64,000 nucleotides of DNA from Nocardioides carbamazepini (GTDB lineage Bacteria; Actinomycetota; Actinomycetes; Propionibacteriales; Nocardioidaceae). Below the pieces are notes generated by a model. That model saw only the letters and a program-made list of their open reading frames with translations. It was not told where the DNA came from and did no database searches. Both the position numbers and the translations under genes were made by a program. Of the stretch, positions 51,735-59,551 are shown one piece after another (position 1 is the stretch's first letter; each line of letters opens with the position of its first letter). The stretch is from positions 744,001 to 808,000 of the forward strand of contig NZ_JAHTLF010000016.1 of the NCBI RefSeq assembly GCF_024614185.1. The letters run 5' to 3'.

Positions 51735-52798
51735 TGAACCTCGACTTCCGGGGATGGACTCCCGACAAGTTCGGCGTCATCCCCACCAGACCCACAGGAG
51801 GAACCATGCCGCGACCGACGAGGGCCACGAAGCCCACGACCGGGACGAAGCCGACGAGGCGGAAGATCACCAAGCCCAAGGCGGCCAAGCCCACGATCAC
51901 CGGGGCGGAGTACACCCCGTTGACACCTGGGCAGCGTCTCCAGATCGAGAAGGACCATCCGCCGCGTGAGTGGAAGGGCGATGCCCGCGAAGTCGAGACC
52001 GCCCCCTGCGGGGTCTGTGGCGGGCCTGTCTCCACCGCGACGATGCGCTACTCCGCCCCGTTCGCGATCCACCCGGAGTGTCACGGCCTGTCCAGTGTCG
52101 CGAGCCGTCTCTGCGCCGCTGCCCCGATCGTCCTCGGTGCCGCGATCACCCGTGAGGACGCACGGGTCATCGCCTCCGCCGTCGATGCGCCCGCATACCA
52201 GAACCTGCCTACCTCGCAGCCGGTGATCGAGTCCGGCAGGGTGCCGCGTCCGTGGGCTCACCTCGACAAGCGCGAGATCAAGCGGGCCGTGAGTGCCCTT
52301 CCCCGGCTGAGGAAGGAGGCCGGGCTCGACCCGGTCCGGTGCAGCGATGGGCCGTGCGCCTGGTGCGGAGTCCGTGAGGCCATCGGATGGATCCGCCACG
52401 GCCACAAGTGGTCAGACGGACAGCCCGCCCCGTTGTGTGGTCTGTGCACAGACATGTACGAGCGCTACGGCTCCAGTCCTGTCGAGCCGATGTACCTCTC
52501 CGACTACACCAGTCAGCGGCGCATCGGCTACGACGCGATGGTCGGGCGCACGCCGAGCATGGGCAGGGGAGCCCCCGGTGGGTTCCGTCTCTACGCCGAG
52601 GTTGCCGACGCCGCCCGCGACGGATACGTCGAGTCCTGGGGCTACATCCCCGCCGAGCAGCGGCCCGGCACTACCGAGCACGGCCTTGCCCAGGCCCGCC
52701 ACCGAATCGAGGACCAGCAGCGCAGGGCCGACGAGCAGGCGCGGCGACAGGCTGCCGAGCAGGCCGAGGCGCAGGCTTGGGGATGGGGGCACCGATGA
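51734..52798 (+). CDS. Cys-rich hypothetical protein of the element
   Basis: A 354-residue protein with a Thr/Lys/Pro-rich N-terminal tail, a first zinc-ribbon-like set (CGVCGG ... HPECHG) near residue 95, a second one (CAWCG ... CGLC) near residue 215-240, and a long helical Gln/Ala/Arg C-terminus (RRADEQARRQAAEQAEAQAW). Two strong ribosome sites exist: AGGAGGAG before this ATG and AGGAGG before an in-frame ATG at 51806, so two forms may be made. No enzymatic motif. Confidence 0.65.
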   Translation: MNLDFRGWTPDKFGVIPTRPTGGTMPRPTRATKPTTGTKPTRRKITKPKAAKPTITGAEYTPLTPGQRLQIEKDHPPREWKGDAREVETAPCGVCGGPVSTATMRYSAPFAIHPECHGLSSVASRLCAAAPIVLGAAITREDARVIASAVDAPAYQNLPTSQPVIESGRVPRPWAHLDKREIKRAVSALPRLRKEAGLDPVRCSDGPCAWCGVREAIGWIRHGHKWSDGQPAPLCGLCTDMYERYGSSPVEPMYLSDYTSQRRIGYDAMVGRTPSMGRGAPGGFRLYAEVADAARDGYVESWGYIPAEQRPGTTEHGLAQARHRIEDQQRRADEQARRQAAEQAEAQAWGWGHR

Positions 52799-53262
52799 GT
52801 GACGGACTCCTGCCCGAGCGCGAGCCGCCCGAGCCTTCGCGTCGCGTCCGGGCCGACGCACTGGAGCGAGCCGAGCAGGCATGGCGCATGCGGACTGCCG
52901 GTCTGAGTTGGTCGGAGGTCGCGACCCGACTCGGATACAGCGACCGCAGCAACGTGATCAGGCTCGTGAGGGAGGTCTTCGAGGAGCTGCCCGAGCCCGA
53001 CCGTACGGAGTTGCGTTCGCTCTGGCGTGACCGTCTGGAGCGTGTCTGGCGGCAGGGGATGATCGACGCTCACCAGCAGCGTCCCGGCGCGATCACCGCG
53101 CTGGTCAGGATCGCGGAGGCAGCCATGCGACTCGACGGCCTGAACGCCCCTGCCGAGGTGGTCGTTCACGCCCCTACCGAGCAGGAACTAGAGGCATGGG
53201 TCGCACTCGTGTTGGACACCGGCGCACCGGTGTTGGAGGAAGGCGACATCTTCGGCGCGTAG
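52795..53262 (+). CDS. terminase small-subunit-like DNA-binding protein
   Basis: A 155-residue protein. Helix-turn-helix AGLSWSEVATRLGYSDRSNV is followed by LWRDRLERVWRQGMIDAH and a segment IAEAAMRLDGLNAPAEV, which resembles the LLGLDAP-type helix found in small terminase subunits of actinophages. The acidic C-terminus is short. The small terminase recognises pac/cos DNA; a lone TerS without a large subunit is a trait of several phage satellites, where it redirects packaging. The assignment rests on motif resemblance only. Confidence 0.6.
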   Translation: MSDGLLPEREPPEPSRRVRADALERAEQAWRMRTAGLSWSEVATRLGYSDRSNVIRLVREVFEELPEPDRTELRSLWRDRLERVWRQGMIDAHQQRPGAITALVRIAEAAMRLDGLNAPAEVVVHAPTEQELEAWVALVLDTGAPVLEEGDIFGA

Positions 53263-53266
53263 CCCG

Positions 53267-53980
53267 CTAGGTCTGGCGGGTCGGGAGGACGTGACCGCTG
53301 GGTAGCAGGTGCGGCAGATGCTCTGCCGTCATCGCGTGCACCTCCCACGCGATCTGACGAAGGCTGGCGGGTACCGGGGACGCCTTCGGCTTGTCCTCAC
53401 CCACGTAGATCTGCAGCGCGTTGTGTCGGGTCAGCGAGTGGTGGTCGCCGTCGATTGACCGGTCGACGTGCGCACCACCGCCCATGTCGGCAACGGCCTT
53501 GACGAGTTTGCGTCGTGAGAAATGTGCGCCCGTCGCGTCACGAATGACCGTCTGATCCCACCAGTCTGTGAACCCCCGACCTGTGCCACCTGGGCGAGGG
53601 ACAGGGCGATTCCTTGTCACGTACTTCACCTGGACCTGCCACGGAAGACGAGGCAAGTCGCCGAACTGATCGAAGCGAGGCGTCCACGCTGGTGAGCCGT
53701 CGAATGCGCCCAGCATGAGCAGGGACGTCTTGGGCAGCAGGTCGCCGTCCATCACGTCTGACCCGGATGCGACCCACCACGATTGATCCAGTGCGCCGAA
53801 GTGCTCCAGCAGTGCCTTGGTGCGCCCGGAGGTGTGATGCAGGAGGATGCGCAAGCGCAGCGCGATGTTGAAGTGCTCGGCCTCGTCGCCCTCGTCGTAT
53901 CGTGCACATGCGCCGAGCAGCAGAGAGAACTGGGTTCGGCCAGCCTCGATCAGGTCGTCGTCCGTCAGGTCCACGCGCAT
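53267..53980 (-). CDS. hypothetical protein with GGAHVD motif
   Basis: A 237-residue soluble protein, start MRVDLTDDDLIEAG; a GTG three codons earlier is possible. The segment FSRRKLVKAVADMGGGAHVD, followed by a conserved-looking HHSLTRHNALQIYV, recalls an uncharacterised family scattered in mobile DNA and genomic islands. It converges with the TerS-like gene (4-bp gap), so it is a separate unit near the right end. Position and orientation would suit an accessory (defence, immunity or cargo) gene; no evidence beyond that. Confidence 0.6.
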   Translation of the reverse strand: MRVDLTDDDLIEAGRTQFSLLLGACARYDEGDEAEHFNIALRLRILLHHTSGRTKALLEHFGALDQSWWVASGSDVMDGDLLPKTSLLMLGAFDGSPAWTPRFDQFGDLPRLPWQVQVKYVTRNRPVPRPGGTGRGFTDWWDQTVIRDATGAHFSRRKLVKAVADMGGGAHVDRSIDGDHHSLTRHNALQIYVGEDKPKASPVPASLRQIAWEVHAMTAEHLPHLLPSGHVLPTRQT

Positions 53981-54105
53981 GCTGGGCACGTTAGCCGTGG
54001 GCGAATCGCTCGGTCTCTCGTTTCCTGGACACAGGGTGCTTCCATCGACCGTGACTTGGGGACATGTGGAGTGTCAGTTAGTTGTCGGACAGCTGGCGCT
54101 CGCTG

Positions 54106-54885
54106 CTATTGGACCGACGAGAACTTGAAGGCGAACGTCGGTGTCCGTAGGCCGTTGCTGTCCACGATCGAGTTCTCCGAGATGCAGTAGGTCCCATCTT
54201 TCTGGAACGCGCCACTGAACGTCACCGATTGCCCCTCGGACAGCCCTGCTACCTGCCCGTAGACATCGGACCCGGCCTCGATCCCGGTGTCGAAGAGTCC
54301 GGCGTCGGCCTCGATCGCGATTCCCTTTGCGAGTTCGATCTTCAAGATCGCGTCGTCGCCGCCGAGCGTGTCGGAGATGGTGACGACTGTGCCCTTCCAT
54401 TCCTCCACCTTCAGGCTGGTCGGAAGGATCTCGCACAACTTGTCTCCCAGGGAGACCTTGGCTTGGTTCACTTGGGCTCCGTTGTCGGCCTCGGACGATT
54501 GTGCCGCTTGGACAGCCGCGACGAAGTCTGCCTGGGCTTCTCGTCCGACAGGTCGGTTCGCGAGAGTTCCGATCACGACGATGATGGCGATGAGTGTGAC
54601 GGCGCCGATCGCGATGGCACCACCAGTGCGCAGGCCGCGACCACGCTTCCCGCTCGCGCCTGCTGGGGCGGGGGGCGTTGGAGCTGATTCGGTGAAAGGC
54701 GCCCATGCCTCGCCGGTGAAGACGTGGCCGTTCTTCACGTCGCCGGGGTAGTAGGGCGGCCTCGCCGTTGTGGGCAACCGGCGCAGCGGGACCCATCCGG
54801 CCCTGGTCAGTACGTGACCGTTCTCAACGGTGCCCATGTGGCGGGAGACGTCCTGGCGGGCGTCGTCGTTGGGGGGAGGCGTCAT
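54106..54885 (-). CDS. membrane-anchored hypothetical protein with duplicated NGHV motif
   Basis: A 259-residue protein. The cytosolic N-terminus has two copies of a short motif (VENGHVLTRAGWVPLRR and VKNGHVFTGEAWAPF), then a proline-rich stretch, one membrane helix (AIAIGAVTLIAIIVVIGTLA, about residues 90-110) and an extracellular beta-rich domain with two cysteines. That topology suits a phage superinfection-exclusion or surface protein; nothing proves it. Lower GC than core genes. Confidence 0.65.
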   Translation of the reverse strand: MTPPPNDDARQDVSRHMGTVENGHVLTRAGWVPLRRLPTTARPPYYPGDVKNGHVFTGEAWAPFTESAPTPPAPAGASGKRGRGLRTGGAIAIGAVTLIAIIVVIGTLANRPVGREAQADFVAAVQAAQSSEADNGAQVNQAKVSLGDKLCEILPTSLKVEEWKGTVVTISDTLGGDDAILKIELAKGIAIEADAGLFDTGIEAGSDVYGQVAGLSEGQSVTFSGAFQKDGTYCISENSIVDSNGLRTPTFAFKFSSVQ

Positions 54886-54941
54886 CGGTCGTGCTCCGGC
54901 TCTGCTTGACGGCTCAGGGCGAGCCGTGCGAGTGGTGTCGT

Positions 54942-54953
54942 GCTATGTATAGC
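54942..54953. promoter_or_regulatory. palindrome between divergent element genes
   Basis: GCTATGTATAGC, a 12-bp palindrome with an AT-rich centre, lies between the membrane protein gene (-) and the XRE gene (+). It is a candidate operator for the XRE repressor and contains a TATGTA that could serve as a -10 element. Confidence 0.4.
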
Positions 54954-54989
54954 GTGGTCTTGTGGAGCGTGTGACGACAACTTGAACTT

Positions 54990-55253
54990 GTGCGTTCACC
55001 GGGCAAGCAGTCGCGGCCTCCGCTGACTGACTACCGGGCGGCGTTCGGGCAAGACCTACGCGCGATTCGTGAACGTGTCGGCGTCAGCCAGGAGGCGCTG
55101 GCGCACGCCATCGGCATGAGTCGTCGCTATCTGTCCGGGATCGAACGCGGGGAGGCCAACCCCACCCTGGATCAGATCGTGCGACTTGCGGATGGCCTCG
55201 GCGTCGAGCCAGGAGAACTACTGCCCGCGCGTGCTAACCCGTCGGCGCCTTGA
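54990..55253 (+). CDS. XRE-family helix-turn-helix regulator
   Basis: An 87-residue Cro/C1-type protein: IRERVGVSQEALAHAIGMSRRYLSGIERGEANP is the helix-turn-helix (split reading), followed by LDQIVRLADGLGVEPGELL. It starts with GTG and has no clear ribosome site. It is the last gene before attR, a common position for the repressor that keeps an element quiet. The 226 bp after it to attR hold no convincing gene, only the TCTCAC pair. Confidence 0.85.
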   Translation: MRSPGKQSRPPLTDYRAAFGQDLRAIRERVGVSQEALAHAIGMSRRYLSGIERGEANPTLDQIVRLADGLGVEPGELLPARANPSAP

Positions 55254-55353
55254 GGTAACAACCAGTCCGTATGGGCGGAGGTCCGGCGCATCCGACGGGT
55301 CGCCTAGCGCTACCCGCGAGCGCGCCTCCGGGGGAACCGGGGAGCCGGGGGAC

Positions 55354-55371
55354 TCTCACAGCGGTTCTCAC
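55354..55371 (+). promoter_or_regulatory. possible integrase arm-type sites, right end
   Basis: TCTCAC at 55354-55359 and 55366-55371, 12 bp apart, 109 bp inside attR. It parallels the pair near attL. Confidence 0.35.
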
Positions 55372-55479
55372 AGAAGGCCCAGCACGGGCCGTCACTCTGC
55401 GGCACGGTCGGCCGTGGATCGGCGCTCAGGGGCGGACTGGACGGCACCTCCGATCACCCGTCAGCACGGGCGCTCTCAT

Positions 55480-55526
55480 CTTTGAATCAGGACAAGCGAC
55501 GTAGGTTCGACTCCTACCCGGGGAGC
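55480..55526 (+). repeat. attR, 47-bp copy of the tRNA-Gln 3' half
   Basis: Exact copy of 47421-47467 without any 5' tRNA half, and followed by CTACGG instead of CCA. It is the displaced original 3' end of the tRNA gene. Its last base is also the first base of the TetR stop codon, showing that the native tRNA lay directly next to that gene. Confidence 0.9.
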
Positions 55527-56197
55527 TACGGCATCGGCTGCGGCGACGAGGTCGTCCGCGGAGGCGTGGCGCCGACCATCTGGGTGACCAGCTCGACGTG
55601 CTGGCGCGCGAGGTCCGCCGCGCCGAGCCGGCCGGTGGGGCGGAACCACTTGCCGGCGTTGATGCACAGGTCGAGGATCGACTTCGCCGTGATGTCGGTG
55701 TCGGCGCCGACGGCCGCGAGGGTGAACTCGCCGTCGGCGATCCCGCGTTCGAGGCACTCCTCGAAGAGGCGGCGGATCCGCTTCTGCTGCTCGAGCACGT
55801 CCGTGGCCCGCTCGGGCGGCAGGTGTCGCCACTCGGTCTGGCTGACGAGGCCCTCGAGCTGGCGCTCCGAGTGGAAGATCGAGATCGCTCCCACCAGGGC
55901 CCGGAGCTGGGTGGTCGCGTTGTCGTCCGCCCCCCGGAGGGCCTGTTGGAGGGATGCGACGGAGTCGTTGAGCGAGCGCATCAGGATCGCGTAGAGGACG
56001 TCCTCCTTGGACCCGAAGTGGTTGTACAGCGATCCGGCGGTGACGTGGCAGGCCTGCATGATCTGGCGGACCGAGGTCGCGGGATAGCCGTTCGTGAAGA
56101 ACAGCTCCGTGGCCACGTCGAGTACGCGTTGGGCGGTGTCCGTGTGGCGCGCGTCGGTCTTGGCGGTTCTCACGGGCACCACCCTACCCGAATGCAT
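55526..56197 (-). CDS. TetR-family transcriptional regulator
   Basis: A 223-residue repressor. The N-terminal helix-turn-helix (TSVRQIMQACHVTAGSLYNHFGSKEDVL, split reading, residues ~40-65) precedes a ligand-binding helical domain. The ATG at 56197 lies inside one arm of the perfect inverted repeat, at the same distance from a -10-like TCAACA as the divergent ATG is from TAAACA, so both messages may be leaderless; GTG codons 6-8 codons later are alternatives. It should control the divergent degradation operon and itself. Confidence 0.88.
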   Translation of the reverse strand: MHSGRVVPVRTAKTDARHTDTAQRVLDVATELFFTNGYPATSVRQIMQACHVTAGSLYNHFGSKEDVLYAILMRSLNDSVASLQQALRGADDNATTQLRALVGAISIFHSERQLEGLVSQTEWRHLPPERATDVLEQQKRIRRLFEECLERGIADGEFTLAAVGADTDITAKSILDLCINAGKWFRPTGRLGAADLARQHVELVTQMVGATPPRTTSSPQPMP

Positions 56198-56250
56198 GAA
56201 CGTTTGTTGACGTACCTTCGTCGCACCTGGTAAACAAACGTTCATGCATT
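56191..56250. promoter_or_regulatory. divergent TetR operator and promoters
   Basis: AATGCATGAACGTTTGTT (56191-56208) and its exact complement (56233-56250) are separated by 24 bp. Plus-strand promoter: TTGACG (56207-56212) with TAAACA (56231-56236). Each arm covers a start codon (ATG at 56197 minus and 56244 plus), seven bases after a -10-like hexamer. Confidence 0.75.
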
Positions 56251-57224
56251 CTGTGACGCCCTTCACCCCGGGGTCCGCGGTCGTCGACCTGTGCGACGTC
56301 GTCCTGCGCCGCGAGGGGTGGCGTGCCTACCTGGGCGCCCTGCTGACCGCCGCCCCGCGCTACGGCGAGGTGTTCGCGGGGCGCTTCGCCGCCATGTCCG
56401 GCCGCTCGTCCCGGGACGTCCTGGCCGCCTTGGCCGAGGACCCGGCCGCGGCGATCGAGGATCTGGCCGAGGTCGCGGCCCGCGCCTTCGACCCGCAGGC
56501 GCGGGCGGCCGAGCTCGAGGAGCACGACATCGTGCAGGTGATCCACGGCGGCCCGTGGCCCTGTGCCGGCGGCACCATGAACGACCACGTCGCCGACGTC
56601 GCCCGGCTCAGCGATCGCTTCGTCCCGTGGGCCGGCGTGTCGTTGGCCGATCCGGCGGCCGCGGTCGCCGAGGCGGTGCGGACGATCGACGAGCTCGGGA
56701 TGTCGGGGCTGTCGGTGATCCCCTTCCTGGACGGCGTGGACCCCAGCGACCCGGCGCTGGACGGCCTGTGGTCGACCGCCGCGGAGCGGGACGTGCCGGT
56801 CTGGATCCACAGCGGACAGAACTTCTCGTCGTCGCCCATGGCGATCAGCGGGCCGCAGGTGATCGACGCGCTGGCCGTCCGCCATCCGCACCTGCGCATG
56901 GTGCTCGGACATGGGGGATGGCCCTGGGTCCTGGAGGCGGTCGCGCTCCTGCAGCGTCATCCCCACGTCTACCTGGAGTTCTCCTCCCACCATCCGCGGA
57001 CGATGGCCGCCGCGGGGTCCGGCTGGGAGCCGCTGTTCCTCCACGGCTCCCGATCGGTGCGGGACCGCGTTCTCTTCGGCTCCACGAGCTGGACCCACAC
57101 GCAGGGCCTGGCCGCGGTCGTCGAGTCGGTGTCCGCCCTCCCGATCGCGCCCGACGTCCGCGACGCATGGCTGCGTGGCAATGCCGCGAGACTGCTGGCC
57201 CGCGCCGTGGAGACGGTCGGATGA
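56244..57224 (+). CDS. amidohydrolase_2-family protein with altered metal site
   Basis: A 326-residue TIM-barrel protein of the amidohydrolase-2/decarboxylase type: VPVWIHSGQN, MVLGHGGWPWVLEAVALL and RVLFGSTSWTH. The usual N-terminal HxH strand is missing (VVDLCDVVLR at its place) and the family's late GSDxP aspartate reads GSTSW, so metal binding and catalysis are in doubt. It is the first gene of the TetR-controlled operon and overlaps the next gene by 4 bp. The role may be hydrolysis, hydration or decarboxylation of a pathway acid, or regulatory. Confidence 0.82.
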   Translation: MHSVTPFTPGSAVVDLCDVVLRREGWRAYLGALLTAAPRYGEVFAGRFAAMSGRSSRDVLAALAEDPAAAIEDLAEVAARAFDPQARAAELEEHDIVQVIHGGPWPCAGGTMNDHVADVARLSDRFVPWAGVSLADPAAAVAEAVRTIDELGMSGLSVIPFLDGVDPSDPALDGLWSTAAERDVPVWIHSGQNFSSSPMAISGPQVIDALAVRHPHLRMVLGHGGWPWVLEAVALLQRHPHVYLEFSSHHPRTMAAAGSGWEPLFLHGSRSVRDRVLFGSTSWTHTQGLAAVVESVSALPIAPDVRDAWLRGNAARLLARAVETVG

Positions 57225-57955
57225 GGCAGCTCGATCAGCGCCGCGTGGTCGTCACCGGCGCGCTGGGCGGCATCGGCACCGCGGTCACCGCGCGTCTGCT
57301 CGCCGACGGCGCCCAGGTGCTGGCCGTCGACCACCCGGACGTCGTACGCCGGGACCGGGGGCCGAGCTCGCCGGGACTGCACGTCGTCGGTGTCGACCTG
57401 AGGGACCCGCACGCGTCGACGGAGGTCGCACGGCAGGGGCTCGAGCGGCTCGGCGGGGTCGACGCGCTCGTCAACAACGCCGGGATCGAGCTGAGGGCGC
57501 CGCTGGCCGACCACCTCGACGAACGGTGGGACGCCGTCTTCGACATCAACCTGCGGGCGCCGTTCCGCCTGGCCCGCGACCTCGCCGACCTCCTGGCGGC
57601 CGGCCGCTCGCCCGCCGTCGTCAACGTGTGCTCGATCGCGGTGACGGGCTTCGCCGGGCAGGTGGCGTACGACGCCAGCAAGGGCGGCCTGCTCACGCTG
57701 ACCCGTTCCCTGGCGGTCGAGCTGGGGCCCCGAGGGGTCCGGGCCAACGCGATCTGCCCGGGCTTCATCGACACCCCGATGCTCGACGAGGGCGAGCTGC
57801 GCGCCCTCGCCGAGCGGGTCGCCCGAACCCTGCCGTTGCGACGTCTGGGACGTCCTGCCGACGTGGCCGGCGCCGTCAGCTGGCTCCTCGGCGACGACGC
57901 CGGCTACGTCACCGGCCAGTCACTTTTCATCGATGGAGGAATGAACCGCCAATGA
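57221..57955 (+). CDS. SDR-family NAD(P)-dependent oxidoreductase
   Basis: A 244-residue short-chain dehydrogenase: cofactor motif VTGALGGIG, NNAGIE, Ser in NVCSIAVTG, YDASK catalytic pair and a C-terminus VTGQSLFIDGG. Overlaps both neighbours by 4 bp. Probably oxidises or reduces a hydroxy or keto intermediate of the pathway. Confidence 0.92.
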   Translation: MRQLDQRRVVVTGALGGIGTAVTARLLADGAQVLAVDHPDVVRRDRGPSSPGLHVVGVDLRDPHASTEVARQGLERLGGVDALVNNAGIELRAPLADHLDERWDAVFDINLRAPFRLARDLADLLAAGRSPAVVNVCSIAVTGFAGQVAYDASKGGLLTLTRSLAVELGPRGVRANAICPGFIDTPMLDEGELRALAERVARTLPLRRLGRPADVAGAVSWLLGDDAGYVTGQSLFIDGGMNRQ

Positions 57956-58770
57956 CCACCTTGCACGACGACTCCGCCCTCTCGACGCTGCGCACGCACG
58001 AGCCGCACCCGGGGGTCCGCTGGATCGCCCTGAACCGCCCGGAGCGGCGCAACGCCATCGACCGCGAGCTCGGCGAGGAGCTGTACGCCGTCCTCGAGCG
58101 GGCGCTCGCCGACCGCGAGACGCGGGTCGTGGTGATCACGGGCGAGGGCCGGTCCTTCTGCGCCGGCGACGACCTCGGCGCCGTCGAGGAGCACCTCCGC
58201 GGCGAGTACGCGCGCTCGCCGGTGATCGGTACGACGCCGGACCCGATGTACCTGCGCATCATCGAGATGCTGGTGACCAGCCGCGTCCCGGTCATCATGG
58301 CGATCAACGGCGACGCGGCCGGTGCCGGAGCCGAGCTGGCCTGCGCCGGGGACGTCCGGATCGCGAGCTCGCGCGCCCGCCTCGGCAGCGCGCTGATGAA
58401 CGTCGCGCAGGCCGGCGGGCTCGTGATGATGTCGCGGCTGGTCGGCGTCGCGCGGGCCACCGAGATCTACCTGTCCGGCGCGCTGCTCGATGCGACCGAG
58501 GCCGAACGCCTCGGCATCTTCACGAAGGTCGTCCCGCCCGAGGACCTCGCCGGTGCCGCTCTCGCCGAGGCGCAGCGGCTCGCCAGCGCGCCGACCGCGG
58601 CGATCGGCCTGTTCAAGGAGCTGCGCGAGCAGACGATCGGGCAGCCGGTCCAACAGGCGCTGCGCCTGCAGAACGCCGTCCACATCCGCAACAACGCCGA
58701 GGTCGTCGACGCGCTCGAGGGCGCCACGGCCTTCATCGAGAAGCGCCGTCCGCGCTTCGTCGGGAAGTAG
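57952..58770 (+). CDS. enoyl-CoA hydratase/isomerase-family protein
   Basis: A 272-residue crotonase-fold protein: ALNRPERRNAID, FCAGDDLGAVEEHL and GDAAGAGAELACAGD, where the first active-site glutamate is kept. In the second position LGSALMNVAQAGG lacks the glutamate, so hydration in the classic way is doubtful. Typical C-terminal helices follow. Coupled to the preceding dehydrogenase gene. Confidence 0.9.
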   Translation: MTTLHDDSALSTLRTHEPHPGVRWIALNRPERRNAIDRELGEELYAVLERALADRETRVVVITGEGRSFCAGDDLGAVEEHLRGEYARSPVIGTTPDPMYLRIIEMLVTSRVPVIMAINGDAAGAGAELACAGDVRIASSRARLGSALMNVAQAGGLVMMSRLVGVARATEIYLSGALLDATEAERLGIFTKVVPPEDLAGAALAEAQRLASAPTAAIGLFKELREQTIGQPVQQALRLQNAVHIRNNAEVVDALEGATAFIEKRRPRFVGK

Positions 58771-58783
58771 AGGGAGGAACGCC

Positions 58784-59551
58784 ATGAGCGAGAACATCTT
58801 CGGTCGCTTCGACGGTCACGTCGTGATCGTCACCGGTGCGGCGTCGGGCATCGGAGCCGCGTCGGTGACGCTCTTCGAGCGGGCCGGCGCCACCGTGGTG
58901 GGCCTGGACCTGCGGGACGGTCCCGGGATCCGGTCCTGCGACGTGTCCGACCCGGCCGCGGTCGACGCGGCGGTGCGCGCCGTCGTGGCCGAGCACGGCC
59001 GGCTCGACGTCGTCCACGGCAACGCGGGGATCAGCATCCCGGGACGGCCGCACTCGATCTCCGATGACGACTATCGGCGGGTGATGGGCGTGTGCTGCGA
59101 CGCGAACTTCTATCTCGTGCGCTCCGGGGTGCCGCACATGCGGGAGCGGGGCGGCGTCTTCGTCTTCACCGCGTCGATGTGCGGCGTCGGTGCGACCCCG
59201 AGGTCCTCGGTCTACAACATGGCCAAGCATGCGGTGATCGGCCTGACGCGGTCGGTGGCCGTCGACTACGGGGCCCAGGGCATCCGCGCCGTGGCGATGG
59301 TCACCGGACCCACGCACACGGCCATGGCCGACGAGCTGTGGCCGGAGGACGGCCCGGCGCGCAACGGGTTCCTCAGGGCGACGCCTGCCGGGCGGCTCAG
59401 CCGCCCGGAGGAGCAGGCCCGGGCCGCGGTCTTCGCCGCGCTGCCCGAGTCGTCGTACATGAACGGCGGGGTGATCACGGTCGACGGCGGCGCGACCGCC
59501 GGCTGGAACGAGATGGGCCTGGGGATGCTCGCGACGGCAGGTCCGGCATGA
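58784..59551 (+). CDS. SDR-family oxidoreductase
   Basis: A 255-residue short-chain dehydrogenase with VTGAASGIGAAS, a GNAGIS motif (instead of NNAG), YNMAK catalytic residues and GGVITVDGGATAGW near the end. Ribosome site GGGAGGAA before the ATG. Overlaps the following CocE-type gene by 4 bp. Confidence 0.92.
   Translation: MSENIFGRFDGHVVIVTGAASGIGAASVTLFERAGATVVGLDLRDGPGIRSCDVSDPAAVDAAVRAVVAEHGRLDVVHGNAGISIPGRPHSISDDDYRRVMGVCCDANFYLVRSGVPHMRERGGVFVFTASMCGVGATPRSSVYNMAKHAVIGLTRSVAVDYGAQGIRAVAMVTGPTHTAMADELWPEDGPARNGFLRATPAGRLSRPEEQARAAVFAALPESSYMNGGVITVDGGATAGWNEMGLGMLATAGPA

Larger units (their letters stand above)
47421..55526. mobile_element. 8.1-kb integrative element in tRNA-Gln; candidate phage satellite
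   Basis: Bounded by identical 47-bp att sites (47421-47467, 55480-55526). Gene order from attL: integrase (-), hypothetical (-), then a coupled plus-strand operon (excisionase-like, small protein, winged-helix replication-type protein, two small proteins, two Cys-rich proteins, terminase-small-subunit-like), then two minus-strand genes and an XRE regulator near attR. There are no capsid, portal, tail, large terminase or FtsK/Tra genes. That pattern fits a satellite depending on a helper phage or a cryptic remnant better than an AICE. Confidence 0.85.

Noticed and set aside
55271..55504. Short open frame between the XRE gene and attR
   Set aside because: Pro/Gly/Arg-rich sequence with no ribosome site that runs into the att repeat; probably non-coding attP DNA.
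55480..55526. Second tRNA gene
   Set aside because: Only the 3' half is present, with no 5' acceptor or D arm; it is attR.
47421..55526. Actinomycete integrative conjugative element (AICE)
   Set aside because: No FtsK/TraSA-like translocase or spread genes are encoded between the att sites.
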